Shown piece by piece: positions 7,311 to 16,622 of a stretch of 59,318 nt of DNA (positions within the stretch are counted from its first letter, which is position 1; each line of letters starts with the position of its first letter). This stretch comes from Amycolatopsis thailandensis. GTDB lineage: Bacteria > Actinomycetota > Actinomycetes > Mycobacteriales > Pseudonocardiaceae. The position numbers and the translations under genes were made by a program. Where the stretch lies: contig NZ_NMQT01000061.1 in NCBI RefSeq assembly GCF_002234405.1, forward strand, positions 1 through 59,318, read 5' to 3'. The notes under the pieces are model-generated. The model was given only the letters and a program-made list of their open reading frames with translations. It made no database searches and had not been told where the DNA came from.

Positions 7311-9079
7311 TCTTCTCCTTCAAGTGGTAGCCACGCTTCGACGCGCCATCCGCCGCCCGGCGCCCGGCCGGCGGAAAGCCGGCCGTGCAGCAGGGCGACC
7401 CGTTCGCGCATGCCGATCAGACCGTAGCCGCCCGACCCACCGGCCGGACGGCGATCCGGCTCGCGTCCGTCATCGGTCACCTGGAGGTGCAGTTCGCTCC
7501 CGGCCACCTCGGCGATGACCAGCGCCTCCTTCGCGCCCGACGCGTGCTTGCCGATGTTCGTCAGCGACTCCTGCACCAGCCGCAACGCCGATCGCCCGAC
7601 CTCGTGCGGCACGTCCGACGGCAGTTCCAGCTTCATCGACGTCTTCACGCCGTGGTTCGACCGTTCGATCAGCGACCGCAGATCGGCGGCGAGATCGGTG
7701 GTGGCCTGCTCGCTGAACTCGCTGCTCCCGGCGGGCGCGTCACCGCGCATGCTCCGCACGAGCCGCCTCATCGCCGCGAGCGCCTCCACCCCGGCGTCCT
7801 CGATCCGGCCCATCGCCTCGACCGCGACCTGCGGGTTCTTCTCGCCCATCATCTTCGCCGCCTGCGCCTGCACGACGATCCCGGTGACGTGGTGGGCGAC
7901 GACGTCGTGCAGTTCACGCGCCAAAGCCATCCGTTCCGACGTCTGCGCGTCGCTGATCGCCGACTGGATGACCTGCGTCCGCTCCGAATCCCGCGAACGC
8001 AGCGCCAGGCCGACCGCCACCGAGATACCGAGCAGCAGCAGACCCGCGATCGCGAACCCCGCGATGTCGTCCGGGTTGGTCATCAGCCGCGGATTCGGCC
8101 GCTGCGTGTTGAGCACGCAGGCGCCCATCACCACCCCGGTCAGCGCCGCGAGCCGTGACGTGGCCTTGCCCAGTCCGACCGCGCGGACCAGGGTGACGAT
8201 CGCGCCCATCCCCGCGACGACCTGCGTCCCCGGCACACCGCCGGGCGTCGGGTAGTCGTAGCGGAGCCGGAGGAACGGGGTCACCAGCGCCGAAAGCAGC
8301 ATGACCGCGGTGAGCGCGATCATCGCGTCGGCCGGCCGCCGCGGCGCCGCGATCGCGATGATCGCGGCGACGATCGAGCAGACCAGGATGGGCAGACCGT
8401 GCGCCCCGCTGGCGTAGGTGAAGGTGAATTCCAGGATCAGCGCGACGCTCAGCATGCCGATGAGCGGCCACTGGCCCAGCACCAGCTTGTTGAGCTTCTG
8501 CAGCTTCTCGTAGCTTCTCGGATTCGTCATGCGGTCGCGCCCGGGAATCGCGAAGACCAGCGTGCCGCCCAGCAGGATGCCCCCGAACAGCATCGCCTGC
8601 GCCATGGTGCCGCCCGACATGCCGTCCATGTACCGGCCGGACACCGCCGTCAGCGTCGCCAGCACCAGACCGGAGATCACCGCGAACGCGACGCCCGGCC
8701 GCGTCCGGCGCGCGGCGTAGAACAGGATTTCGACGCCGGCCACCACTTCGGTGATGGACAGGTTCGCGAGCACGCTCGAGTAGGTCGGGATGTTGAAGTA
8801 ACGGACGACCAGCGTGTAGGCCACCAGCACGACCGAAGCCGCGACGGCGGCGACGGCGGCGCGTTTCTGCGCCCAGAGCGCGCAGAACACCATCCCGAAG
8901 ATGCCGGGGAACAGCAGCAGGTCGATGACCTTGGGGCCGGCGTCGTCGAAGGCGGCGTCGGTGATGAACGCCAGGTCGAACGCGAACGCGGCCAGCAGGA
9001 CGACCACGGGCATGCCGATACGGCGCGTGAGCGCGCTCGCCCGTGCGTAGAGCTTGTTCTGGGATGGACCTGCTGTCAC
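7307..9079 (-). CDS. Two-component sensor histidine kinase with large membrane domain
   Basis: 590 residues. Residues 20-370 hold ten or more hydrophobic segments, much more than the usual 4-6 of this family, with hardly any extracytoplasmic loops. The HisKA_3 motif ELHDVVAHHV gives H391 as phosphoacceptor. The HATPase_c shows the N-box LRLVQESLTNIGKHA, DDG, and GYGLIGMRER. The start is GTG at 9079 with TACCGT 6 bases upstream (leaderless). The membrane part suggests sensing within the bilayer, as in antibiotic-sensing kinases next to ABC exporters. The partner regulator is downstream. Confidence 0.93.
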   Translation of the reverse strand: MTAGPSQNKLYARASALTRRIGMPVVVLLAAFAFDLAFITDAAFDDAGPKVIDLLLFPGIFGMVFCALWAQKRAAVAAVAASVVLVAYTLVVRYFNIPTYSSVLANLSITEVVAGVEILFYAARRTRPGVAFAVISGLVLATLTAVSGRYMDGMSGGTMAQAMLFGGILLGGTLVFAIPGRDRMTNPRSYEKLQKLNKLVLGQWPLIGMLSVALILEFTFTYASGAHGLPILVCSIVAAIIAIAAPRRPADAMIALTAVMLLSALVTPFLRLRYDYPTPGGVPGTQVVAGMGAIVTLVRAVGLGKATSRLAALTGVVMGACVLNTQRPNPRLMTNPDDIAGFAIAGLLLLGISVAVGLALRSRDSERTQVIQSAISDAQTSERMALARELHDVVAHHVTGIVVQAQAAKMMGEKNPQVAVEAMGRIEDAGVEALAAMRRLVRSMRGDAPAGSSEFSEQATTDLAADLRSLIERSNHGVKTSMKLELPSDVPHEVGRSALRLVQESLTNIGKHASGAKEALVIAEVAGSELHLQVTDDGREPDRRPAGGSGGYGLIGMRERVALLHGRLSAGRAPGGGWRVEAWLPLEGEE

Positions 9080-9085
9080 ACCGTG

Positions 9086-9091
9086 ACGGTA
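9086..9091 (-). promoter_or_regulatory. -10 element, leaderless promoter (kinase-regulator operon)
   Basis: Minus-strand TACCGT followed by 6 bases and GTG at 9079. Confidence 0.5.
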
Positions 9092-9133
9092 GAGGATCCG
9101 CCACCGTCCGCACCTTGGCCGACCGGTCCGAGT

Positions 9134-9157
9134 CGCCTCGGCCGATCGGCCGAGGCG
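9134..9157. promoter_or_regulatory. 24-bp perfect palindrome between divergent operons
   Basis: The sequence is its own reverse complement from 9134 to 9157 (core CTCGGCCGATCGGCCGAG). It lies 43 bases upstream of the kinase -10 and about 100 bases upstream of the ABC ATPase gene. It is a good candidate operator for the adjacent response regulator. Confidence 0.5.
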
Positions 9158-9259
9158 GGCGTGATCAGCACTGGCCGTCTGCCCGAAGTGGACACAGGCG
9201 GTTCACCGCGAAGCTCTTCCCCGAAGCGGAACACAAGTGACTGACTAGGGAGAATCACG

Positions 9260-9955
9260 GTGGTAGATCCACAGTGGACAGGGCAGCCGGTGCTTTCGGG
9301 CCGGGGGCTGGTGAAGCGGTACGGCACACAGCACGCGCTGGCCGGGATCGACATCGACATCCAGGCGGGTGACGCGGTCGCCATCGTCGGGCCCTCCGGC
9401 TCGGGCAAGACCTCCCTGCTGCACGTGCTCGCCGGGATCCTCCGCGCCGATTCCGGGCAGATCTTCCTCGCCGGGCAGCGCGTCGATCAGCTCAACGAGC
9501 GCAAGCGCAGCGAACTGCGGCGCACCGAGTTCGGTTTCGTGTTCCAATCCGGGATGCTCGTCGCCGAACTGAGCGCCGAGGAGAACGTCGCGCTGCCGTC
9601 GCTGCTGGGTGGCAAGGGGCGCAAGGAATCCATCGAGGCCGGCCGCGAATGGCTCGCGAAGCTCGGCTTGGCGGGCAAGGAAAAGCGCCGCCCCGGTGAG
9701 CTTTCCGGCGGTGAGGCGCAGCGCGTCGCGATCGCCCGTGCCCTGACCCACCGGCCGAAGGTGATCTTCGCCGACGAGCCGACCGGCGCGCTCGACACCC
9801 GCACCGGCCGCGCCACCATGGACGCGCTGCTCGCGGCGGCCGCCGACAGCGGCGCCGCGGTGATCGTGGTGACGCACGACCGCGAACTCGCCGAGGCCAT
9901 GCCGCGCACGGTCTCCATCCGCGACGGCCTGATCGCGACGAGGCTGGCTGCCTGA
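9260..9955 (+). CDS. ABC transporter ATPase, LolD/MacB type
   Basis: 231 residues. Walker A is GPSGSGKTS, the Q-loop is in FVFQSG, the signature is LSGGEAQRVAIARAL, Walker B is VIFADEPTGALD and the H-loop is VVTHDREL. This is the LolD/MacB/SalX branch that works with FtsX-type permeases. The GTG start has AGGGAGA about 7 bases upstream. The stop overlaps the ATG of the permease by one base (TGATG). Together they form a mechanotransmission-type or antimicrobial-peptide exporter, probably under the divergent two-component system. Confidence 0.93.
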   Translation: MVDPQWTGQPVLSGRGLVKRYGTQHALAGIDIDIQAGDAVAIVGPSGSGKTSLLHVLAGILRADSGQIFLAGQRVDQLNERKRSELRRTEFGFVFQSGMLVAELSAEENVALPSLLGGKGRKESIEAGREWLAKLGLAGKEKRRPGELSGGEAQRVAIARALTHRPKVIFADEPTGALDTRTGRATMDALLAAAADSGAAVIVVTHDRELAEAMPRTVSIRDGLIATRLAA

Positions 9956-12204
9956 TGAACAGCTTCCAGCTGGCCATGCGGGTGCTCCGGGTCGACCGCC
10001 GGACCCGCACGTCGGCCATCCTCACCGCGGTCGGGGTCGCCGTCGCGACCAGTCTGGTGCTCCTGCTGGCCTCCCTCCCGGGTGCCACGCAGGCCCGCTC
10101 GCAGCGGGCGATCTGGCAGGACATCGGCAGTTACTACTCCCAGTCCGGGGAGAGCCAGCGTCCGGCGCCGCTGCTGATGGCGGCCAACAAGGACTACTCG
10201 GGCGACCGCGAGATCATCCGCGTCGACATCGCCCAGACCGGCACTTCGCCGATCCTCAGCCTGCCGCCGGGCATCCCGAAGCTGCCCGGCCCCGGCGAGG
10301 CGATCGTTTCGCCCGAACTCGGGAAACTGATCCAGTCGGCGCCGCAGGCCCAGCTCGGAGACCGGTTCGGCAAACTCGTCGACGCGCTAGGACCCGACTC
10401 CCTGATGTATCCGGAGCAGCTGGTCGCCGTGGTCGGCCACACCCCGGAGACGATGCCGAAGACGGCGCTCGCCGCGGACGGCTTCCCCGACAAGCAGGCG
10501 AAGCCCGACCCGATGCTCGAACTGCTCGCCTGGGTCGGCGTGATCGTCCTGCTCGTGCCGAGCCTGGTGCTCGTCGCGTCCTCGGCCCGGCTCACCGCCG
10601 CCCGGCGTGAGGTGCGGATGGCCGCGCTCCGGCTGGCCGGGGCGACCCCGGGGCAGGTGATGAAGATCGTCGCCGCCGAGACGGCGTTGTCCGCGGTGAT
10701 CGGCGCCCTGCTGGGCATCCTGGTGGCACCGGCGCTCCAAGGCCTCTCGACGTTCGTTCCGTGGGCAGGCGGGACCTGGCTCGCGTCGGACTTCAGCCTC
10801 CCGGTCGGTTCGACCGTCGCGGTCGCCGTCGTGATCCCGTTGCTGGTCGTCTTCGCGGGTGTCCTCGGCATCCGTCGCGTCCTGAAGACGCCGCTGTTCG
10901 CGGCCTCGGCACACGCCCGCAAACCACTGCACTGGTGGCGGCTGCTCGCGGTCCCCGTGGCCGGTGCCTTCTTCCTGTTCGCGGTCACCCAGGACAACGG
11001 CAGCCTGGGGATGGTGATGCTCGGGCTGTTCCTGCTGGTCGGGTCGGCCGCGATCGTCGGGCCGTGGGTCACCTCGGCGGTCGGCGGCACCTTCGTCCGG
11101 ATCTGGCGCAAACCGGCGTCGCTGCTGGCCGGACGCAGGCTCCGCGACGACCCGAAGAGCGCGTACCGGGCCACGGCGGGTGTCGTGCTCGCGGTGTTCA
11201 CCGGCTCGATGGCGCTCACGCTGCTGCCCTCGTTCGAGTCGATGGCGGGCGGTGGACGGACCTTCAAGGACAACGTCCTCTACGCCGAATCCGACGCGAC
11301 CCAGGCCCAGCGGATCGCCGACGACACCAACGCGTCCCTCGCCCGCAACGGGGTCACCGAAAAGGCCATCCCGGTGGGCCAGGTCTACCTGTCCACAGGC
11401 GCGCCAGGGACCCGTGACCAGACGCTGAGCAGGGCTTTCGTGATGACCTGCGAGGACGCCACGAAACTGCTCCGGGTGAACATAGGCGGCACCTGCCAGC
11501 CGGGTCCGGCGATCTACAGCCGGACCAGCCTCGACCCGGCGGTCTACAGCGTGACGAACGACTACGACAAGGCCGGCACGCCGCTCGACGCGAAGGCCCC
11601 GGTGCACCTCTTCCCGTCCAGTGACGAGGACACCTACGGCACGATCGTCATCGACCCGGCCCTGGTCCCCGCGGGGGTCACGCCGGAAAGGTTCGACGTG
11701 ATCGTGCCGACGACACCGCAGAACGGCGAGGTCGTGCGAACCGCGCTGGTCGGGGCGGCCCCCGGACAGGAGGTCGGCAGCCGCGGCCTGCACCTGATCG
11801 GCCAGCAGCAGGAACTCGGCGACCTGCGCCGGGTCACCGTGATCGGCCTGATCGCCGCCGGCGTGCTCGCCGGATGCAGCGCCGCCGTGGCGACCGCCGG
11901 TTCGGTGATGGACCGCCGCCGCACCTTCGGGGCGCTCATCGCGGCCGGGACACCGGTCCGGGTGCTGGCGAGGGCGCTGCGGATGGAAGCGGCCCTGCCC
12001 GCGATGGTGGCCACCATCGGCGCGGGTGCGGTCGGGGTCGGAGTCGGCATCGGGCTCTACAGCCTGGTCGAGAAGGACGGGATCGTGCTGAGCCCGTGGC
12101 TGCTGGCGCCCGTGGTGCTGGGAATCGGGGTGGCGTTGCTCGGGGCATCCGTCTCGACCCCGGCGCTCAAGCGGGTGCAGTCGGAGCCGTTGGCCGACGA
12201 GTAA
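9955..12204 (+). CDS. ABC transporter permease, FtsX family
   Basis: 749 residues. There is an N-terminal membrane segment, an extracytoplasmic stretch (about residues 60-175), then a first FtsX block (three helices around LVLVASSARLTAARREVRMA and LAGATPGQVMKIVAAE). A middle membrane region and a second large periplasmic-side domain follow. A second FtsX block with RRTFGALIAAGTPVRVLARA ends the protein. This duplicated layout is typical of Gram-positive SalY/BceB-like permeases. It is translationally coupled to the ATPase. The substrate is unknown. Confidence 0.9.
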   Translation: MNSFQLAMRVLRVDRRTRTSAILTAVGVAVATSLVLLLASLPGATQARSQRAIWQDIGSYYSQSGESQRPAPLLMAANKDYSGDREIIRVDIAQTGTSPILSLPPGIPKLPGPGEAIVSPELGKLIQSAPQAQLGDRFGKLVDALGPDSLMYPEQLVAVVGHTPETMPKTALAADGFPDKQAKPDPMLELLAWVGVIVLLVPSLVLVASSARLTAARREVRMAALRLAGATPGQVMKIVAAETALSAVIGALLGILVAPALQGLSTFVPWAGGTWLASDFSLPVGSTVAVAVVIPLLVVFAGVLGIRRVLKTPLFAASAHARKPLHWWRLLAVPVAGAFFLFAVTQDNGSLGMVMLGLFLLVGSAAIVGPWVTSAVGGTFVRIWRKPASLLAGRRLRDDPKSAYRATAGVVLAVFTGSMALTLLPSFESMAGGGRTFKDNVLYAESDATQAQRIADDTNASLARNGVTEKAIPVGQVYLSTGAPGTRDQTLSRAFVMTCEDATKLLRVNIGGTCQPGPAIYSRTSLDPAVYSVTNDYDKAGTPLDAKAPVHLFPSSDEDTYGTIVIDPALVPAGVTPERFDVIVPTTPQNGEVVRTALVGAAPGQEVGSRGLHLIGQQQELGDLRRVTVIGLIAAGVLAGCSAAVATAGSVMDRRRTFGALIAAGTPVRVLARALRMEAALPAMVATIGAGAVGVGVGIGLYSLVEKDGIVLSPWLLAPVVLGIGVALLGASVSTPALKRVQSEPLADE

Positions 12205-12246
12205 AAGGTTCGTCCGAATGGCGTCATGACGCCGGGGCGGGCAGGT

Positions 12247-12412
12247 CTCGTGGGTGGAGTCGGAGGTAACCACCCACGAGCCGGGTGCCCGGTCATCCCT
12301 CTGTCGGGGGATGGATGAACGGGCACCGGGGATGCGCAGGGGGCATCCCAAGGCACGGGGGTGTGAAGAAAGGGCCGGTCAGCGACGTGGGGACGCCGCT
12401 GACCGGCCCTTT
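12247..12412. terminator. Cluster of hairpins in a convergent intergenic region
   Basis: Three stems follow one another: 12247-12257/12270-12280 (11 bp, CTCGTGGGTGG arms), 12284-12298/12313-12327 (15 bp, one mismatch) and 12369-12384/12397-12412 (16 bp perfect, ending CCCTTT). A short 7-bp dyad (GGGATGC/GCATCCC) lies between the last two. They probably terminate the permease gene and trmB from opposite sides. Confidence 0.75.
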
Positions 12413-12421
12413 CAGGCGTTT

Positions 12422-13183
12422 CTAGGCGCGTTCGAAGATCAGGTCGTGCGAGATCCGGCCTTCGACGTCGGCGCGGTTCTCGAACTTCGTGACCGGGCGC
12501 CACTCCGGACGCGGCGCCCAGCCGCCCGGCTCGGCGGCGTGGCGGTTGCGCAGGAGCGGCTCGGCCGAGCAGACCTCCATCATCTGCTCCGCGTAGTTCT
12601 CCCAGTCGGTCGCCATGTGGAACGTCCCGCCCGGCGCGAGCCGCGACGCCACCAGCGAGACGAACTCCGGCTGCACGATCCGCCGCTTGTGGTGCCGCTT
12701 CTTCGGCCACGGGTCCGGGAAGAACAGCCGGACCCCGGCCAGCGAACCCGGCTCGACATGCGAGGTCAGCAGCACGACGGCGTCACCGTGCATCAGCCGC
12801 AGGTTCTCCACGCCGAGCTTCTCCGCGCGCAGCATCAGCTGGCCGAGACCCGGGTCGTACACCTCGACCGCGACATAGTTGAGTTCCGGCGCGGCGGCCG
12901 CGAGCTGGGACGTGGTCTCGCCCATGCCCGAGCCGATCTCCACCATGACCGGGGCCCGCCTGCCGAACCAGTCGTCGAAATCCACCGTGCCTTCGGGCAG
13001 CTCGCCGACCGTGCGGCCGAGCGACGGCCAGAGCTCGTTCCAGGCTCGCTGCTGCCCGACGGTCATCCGGCCGCCGCGTTTGACATAGCTGACCACGCTG
13101 CGCATCCGTGGCTGGTCCTCGTTTTCCACCCGCCCATTAAACGCGGGGGCTGTGTTCACCGGCGAACCCGCGTCCGCGATCAC
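12422..13183 (-). CDS. trmB: tRNA (guanine-N7-)-methyltransferase
   Basis: 253 residues. It methylates G46 of tRNA to m7G with SAM. The SAM motif is VEIGSGMGETT, followed by VAVEVYDPGLGQL, and the family hallmark LFFPDPWPKKRHHKRRIV is complete. RSVVSYVKRGGRMT near the N-terminus also matches actinobacterial TrmB. The GTG at 13183 has no strong Shine-Dalgarno, and the first ~20 residues are not conserved-looking, so a later start is possible. The gene lies between an unknown gene and the terminator cluster. Confidence 0.93.
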   Translation of the reverse strand: MIADAGSPVNTAPAFNGRVENEDQPRMRSVVSYVKRGGRMTVGQQRAWNELWPSLGRTVGELPEGTVDFDDWFGRRAPVMVEIGSGMGETTSQLAAAAPELNYVAVEVYDPGLGQLMLRAEKLGVENLRLMHGDAVVLLTSHVEPGSLAGVRLFFPDPWPKKRHHKRRIVQPEFVSLVASRLAPGGTFHMATDWENYAEQMMEVCSAEPLLRNRHAAEPGGWAPRPEWRPVTKFENRADVEGRISHDLIFERA

Positions 13184-13320
13184 GTCGGCAGGGCGCTCGT
13201 CGGCAAACTCCGTCGCCTCGGTCGGAGGGGCGCCCTGCCACCGCGATAGCGGGGCCTTCGGCCGGGGCGGGTTCGGCTTTTGGCTGATTTCCAGAATGCG
13301 CCTTCAGCTCCGCCTGCCGG

Positions 13321-13896
13321 TTACCGCACCGCTTCGAACTCCCCCAGCCGCGACCGCAGCCCGGCGAATCCGCCGACCGCGATCGGCGGCGGCGTCGTAC
13401 TGGAATGGGCGGGGAGGACGTCGATCCAGCCGTCGTGACGGCTGGTGTTCAGCACCGTGGTCGGGATCGAATGCCCGGAAGCCCCGCGTTCGGAAGGCAT
13501 GAACTCCCAGTAGCCGGATTCACCGTCCGCGGCCCACGGCACGAATTCCCAACCGGGACGCCTGCCGAGCAGACCGGAGATCCGATCTTCGATGCGGAAA
13601 CCGAGTTCCCGCGATTCGAGCCTTCCTTCCACGACGGCGCGAAGCCACCACGGCGCGGGGATTTCGCCGTGCATTCCACTGGACGCGCGGTACAGCGCGA
13701 CAACGAGATCTTCGGGTGCGCGGTGCACCCAGGCACGGCGGATATCGGACGGCCGGGTCGCCGACGCCACCGTTCGGGGTAGTTCGATCGCTTGGGACCA
13801 TTCGAGGTCGAGCATGGGCTCGAGTCGTGGCCGGGTACTTTCCGTGCGGGCTTTCGGGATCGTGCGTTCCACTCCCTGACCGGAATCCACCGTCAA
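13321..13896 (-). CDS. Conserved-looking protein of unknown function
   Basis: 191 residues, not recognised. It is soluble, with no signal or membrane segment and several tryptophans (WVHRAPEDLVVALYRA, PWWLRAVVEG, GWEFVPWAADGE). A GGAGGTGA Shine-Dalgarno (about 13900-13907) is 5-6 bases before a TTG at 13896, which decides this unusual start; a GTG two codons later would sit too far away. It is upstream of trmB in the same direction with a 137-base gap. Confidence 0.75.
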   Translation of the reverse strand: MTVDSGQGVERTIPKARTESTRPRLEPMLDLEWSQAIELPRTVASATRPSDIRRAWVHRAPEDLVVALYRASSGMHGEIPAPWWLRAVVEGRLESRELGFRIEDRISGLLGRRPGWEFVPWAADGESGYWEFMPSERGASGHSIPTTVLNTSRHDGWIDVLPAHSSTTPPPIAVGGFAGLRSRLGEFEAVR

Positions 13897-14032
13897 GGAT
13901 CACCTCCGGGGCCGAGAGCCGAAAAAGCGGCTCATCCCGAGCATCGCCCGGTCAGGAACAGTATGTCCGCATCCTGTGAGAGAAGCCACAGGCTCTTAAC
14001 GTGGACTTAACTCCTTTGGCCGCGGTAAAAGC

Positions 14033-14785
14033 TCACGCATCCCTTCGATGGGTGATCATCAGCGCGATCGCATAAACAATCACGCAGATGCCGCCGAAAT
14101 AAGCCAAATAACCCCACGGCCCCAACGGCGGGTCGAGTTTCAGCATCGAAACCGTCAGATCCGGCCCCGAAAACTGATTCGCCGCGAAGAACGGCATCCA
14201 CTGGTAGATGTCGTCGCCCACTCGCGGAATCAGGATCACGAGACCTTCGATCACCTGCGTCCAGGCCAGCGCGAACCCGAGGGCGAACGCGGGACTGCGG
14301 AACAGCAGGCCGAGGCCGACCCCGAGGAGACCGGTCAGCAGGAAGGTCAGTCCCTGGCCTGCCACCGCGCGCCAGTCGGCGCCCGAGTGCAGTCCGAGAT
14401 CCGCGGCCGGTTTGACCAGGTACGCGATCCCCCACGAGCAAAAGCCCACGAGCAGGCCGATCAGCCCCGAGAAGACCCCGACGACGACGCCCTTCGCCAC
14501 CAGCGCGGGCACGCGCGACGGCACCGCCTGGAAGGTGAGCTTCATCGTGCCCCAGTTGAACTCGGTCGCCGCCGCGAGGATGGCGAGCACGAGCACCACG
14601 GTGCGGCCGAGGTTGCTCGCGGTCTGCGTCGAGGCGACGGTCGCCTGTCCCTCCAGCGGCACCAGACCGAAGAACAACGCGGTGTAGCCGATCGCGAGCA
14701 CCACCGCGATGGCCGCGCACCACCAGGGCGCCCGCGTGCTCAGCAGCTTGATCCGCTCCGCGCGGATCAGGTTCGCCGTGCTCAT
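14033..14785 (-). CDS. ABC-2 type transporter permease (copy 1)
   Basis: 250 residues, six hydrophobic segments. It begins MSTANLIRAERIKLLSTRAPWW, the usual ABC-2 subunit start where a cytoplasmic helix leads into TM1. It has EFNWGTMKLTFQAVPSR after TM2 and GDDIYQWMPFFAANQF in an outer loop. Its start overlaps the ATPase stop by four bases. The permease at 15853 is a clear paralog (shared RIKL, STRSPWW-like and DIYDWMPF motifs). Substrate unknown. Confidence 0.9.
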   Translation of the reverse strand: MSTANLIRAERIKLLSTRAPWWCAAIAVVLAIGYTALFFGLVPLEGQATVASTQTASNLGRTVVLVLAILAAATEFNWGTMKLTFQAVPSRVPALVAKGVVVGVFSGLIGLLVGFCSWGIAYLVKPAADLGLHSGADWRAVAGQGLTFLLTGLLGVGLGLLFRSPAFALGFALAWTQVIEGLVILIPRVGDDIYQWMPFFAANQFSGPDLTVSMLKLDPPLGPWGYLAYFGGICVIVYAIALMITHRRDA

Positions 14786-15699
14786 CGCGCCACCTCCGGG
14801 ACACCGGCGCCGTACTCGACGGCTTCGGCGGTGAGTTCCATGTACGCCTGTTCGAGCGAGCCGGTGAGCGGCTTCAGCTCGTGAAGGGTCGCGCCCGCGG
14901 CGAACGCGAGCTCGCCGAGGTGATCACTGTCCATTTCGGACACGATGAGCGCGCCGTCCTCCTCGCGGAACTCGGCGCCCTTCTCGGTCAGCGCCGTCCG
15001 CAGTTCGGCGAGATGCGGGCTGCGGACCCGCACGCCGAGGCCCTTCGCGCGGCCGACGAAGTCCTCCATCGTCCCCTGATAGATCAGCTTCCCCCGGCCG
15101 ATCACCACGAGGTCCTGCGCGGTCTGCGCCATCTCCGGCAGCAGGTGGCTGGACACGAACACGGTGCGGCCCTCGGCGGCGAGCGCGTGCATCAGCTGCC
15201 GGATCCACACGATGCCCTCGGGGTCGAGCCCGTTGACCGGCTCGTCGAACAGCAACACCCGCGGGTCGCCCAGCAGCGCCGTCGCGATCCCGAGCCGTTG
15301 CAGCATCCCGAGCGAGAACTGCCCGGCCCGCTTGCGCGCGACAGACTCCAGGCCGACCAGGCGGAGCACCTCGTCGACCCGCTTGTCGGCCAGCCCGTTC
15401 GTGGCGGCGACCCAGCGCAGATGCTCGCGGGCCGGTCGGCCGGGATGCCGCCACGCCGCGTCGATCATGCCGCCGACCGTCCGAAGTGGATCATGCAGCT
15501 CGCGGTAGGCCTTGCCGTCGATCGTCACCGAGCCGGACGTGGGGCTGTCGAGCCCCAGCATCATCCGCATCGTGGTGGACTTCCCCGACCCGTTGGGGCC
15601 GAGGAACCCGGTCACCCGGCCCGCTTCGGCGGTGAAAGAAAGATCGTTCACGGCGAGTTTGTCGCCGTAACGCTTCGTGAGTCCAGTGGCCTCGATCAT
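14782..15699 (-). CDS. ABC transporter ATPase (copy 1)
   Basis: 305 residues. Walker A is GPNGSGKST, the signature is a variant FSLGMLQRLG, Walker B is VLLFDEPVNGLD and the H-loop is VSSHLL. A C-terminal ~90-residue extension is typical of ABC-2 ATPases of the bacitracin/lantibiotic-immunity group. ATG at 15699 has GGGAGG just upstream. It forms a coupled pair with the permease ending at 14033 and is a paralog of the ATPase at 16623. Confidence 0.93.
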   Translation of the reverse strand: MIEATGLTKRYGDKLAVNDLSFTAEAGRVTGFLGPNGSGKSTTMRMMLGLDSPTSGSVTIDGKAYRELHDPLRTVGGMIDAAWRHPGRPAREHLRWVAATNGLADKRVDEVLRLVGLESVARKRAGQFSLGMLQRLGIATALLGDPRVLLFDEPVNGLDPEGIVWIRQLMHALAAEGRTVFVSSHLLPEMAQTAQDLVVIGRGKLIYQGTMEDFVGRAKGLGVRVRSPHLAELRTALTEKGAEFREEDGALIVSEMDSDHLGELAFAAGATLHELKPLTGSLEQAYMELTAEAVEYGAGVPEVAR

Positions 15700-15739
15700 C
15701 GACCCTCCCGCCAGTGGATTGCGACATTACCAACGGGGA

Positions 15740-15777
15740 AAGGACCGGGCTGCCCCCCGATCGGCGGCCCGGTCCTT
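15740..15777. terminator. Hairpin between the two paralogous ABC operons
   Basis: A 15-bp stem (15740-15754 with 15763-15777, one G-U pair). On the minus strand it is followed by TTTCCCC, fitting a terminator for the upstream ABC pair at 17561-15853. Confidence 0.7.
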
Positions 15778-15852
15778 GTTCCCCTTTTTCTCCCCGTCCG
15801 GATGTCCAGCTCCCCCGAGCGGACGTCCGGCCTTCTCCCCTGCGGAAGTTTC

Positions 15853-16584
15853 TTACGCGTCGCGTTTGTCGGCGACGACCAGCGAGATGATCAGCAGCAC
15901 CAGCGCGAAACCGGCGAAGTAGGCCAGCGACCCTGCCTGGCTCAACGGCGCGTTCGCGGCGGCGGGACCCGAACCGGTGAGGAACCGGTCGGCGACGTGG
16001 AACGGCATCCAGTCGTAGATGTCCTTGCCGACCTTCGGGATCAGCTGGATCAGGTTCTCCACCGCGAGGGTGTAGATCAGCAGGAGCGAGATGGCGCCGG
16101 CGCTCTGCCGGATCAGGATGCCGACGGCGACCGCGATCACCGAGGCGAGCGCGAACACGACGCCGACACCGGCGACGCTGATCCACTCCGCGGTGGTGTT
16201 CAGCATGAGGTCTTCCGGCCGCATGATCGAAGCGAGACCCCAGGCGGCGAACGCGGCGATCTCGCCGATCACGAGCGAAAGCAGCGCGACGACGCCGGTC
16301 TTCGCCAGCAGCGCCGACTTGCGGTTCGGGACGGCCTGGAAAGTGGTGCGGATGGTGCCGAAGCGGTATTCGGTGGTCACCGAAAGCGCCGCCAGCACCA
16401 TGATCACGGTCATGCCGAAGACGTAGCCGAACTGGGAGTTCGAGACGTCGGTGAACTCACCCGCCGGGGCGGCCCCGGCGAAGATGGCGGCGAAGCCGAT
16501 CACGACCGCGAGGGTGATCAGCGCGCACCACCAGGGTGAGCGTGTGGTGAACAGCTTGATGCGTTCCACGGCGAGCAGAGTCAT
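15853..16584 (-). CDS. ABC-2 type transporter permease (copy 2)
   Basis: 243 residues, six hydrophobic segments, starting MTLLAVERIKLFTTRSPWW. It matches copy 1 in layout and motifs (EYRFGTIRTTFQAVPNR and KDIYDWMPFHVADRF). It follows its ATPase after 38 bases. The same two-gene unit repeated in tandem indicates a local duplication, with enough divergence that it is not recent. Confidence 0.9.
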   Translation of the reverse strand: MTLLAVERIKLFTTRSPWWCALITLAVVIGFAAIFAGAAPAGEFTDVSNSQFGYVFGMTVIMVLAALSVTTEYRFGTIRTTFQAVPNRKSALLAKTGVVALLSLVIGEIAAFAAWGLASIMRPEDLMLNTTAEWISVAGVGVVFALASVIAVAVGILIRQSAGAISLLLIYTLAVENLIQLIPKVGKDIYDWMPFHVADRFLTGSGPAAANAPLSQAGSLAYFAGFALVLLIISLVVADKRDA

Positions 16585-16622
16585 GGCTTTTCTTTCCTCG
16601 AGAGAGTGAGCGGCAGTGTTGG

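Noticed and set aside
10387..12351. 654-codon minus-strand frame over the FtsX permease
   Set aside because: R/D/H-rich shadow translation; the plus-strand permease has clear domains and overlapping coupling with its ATPase.
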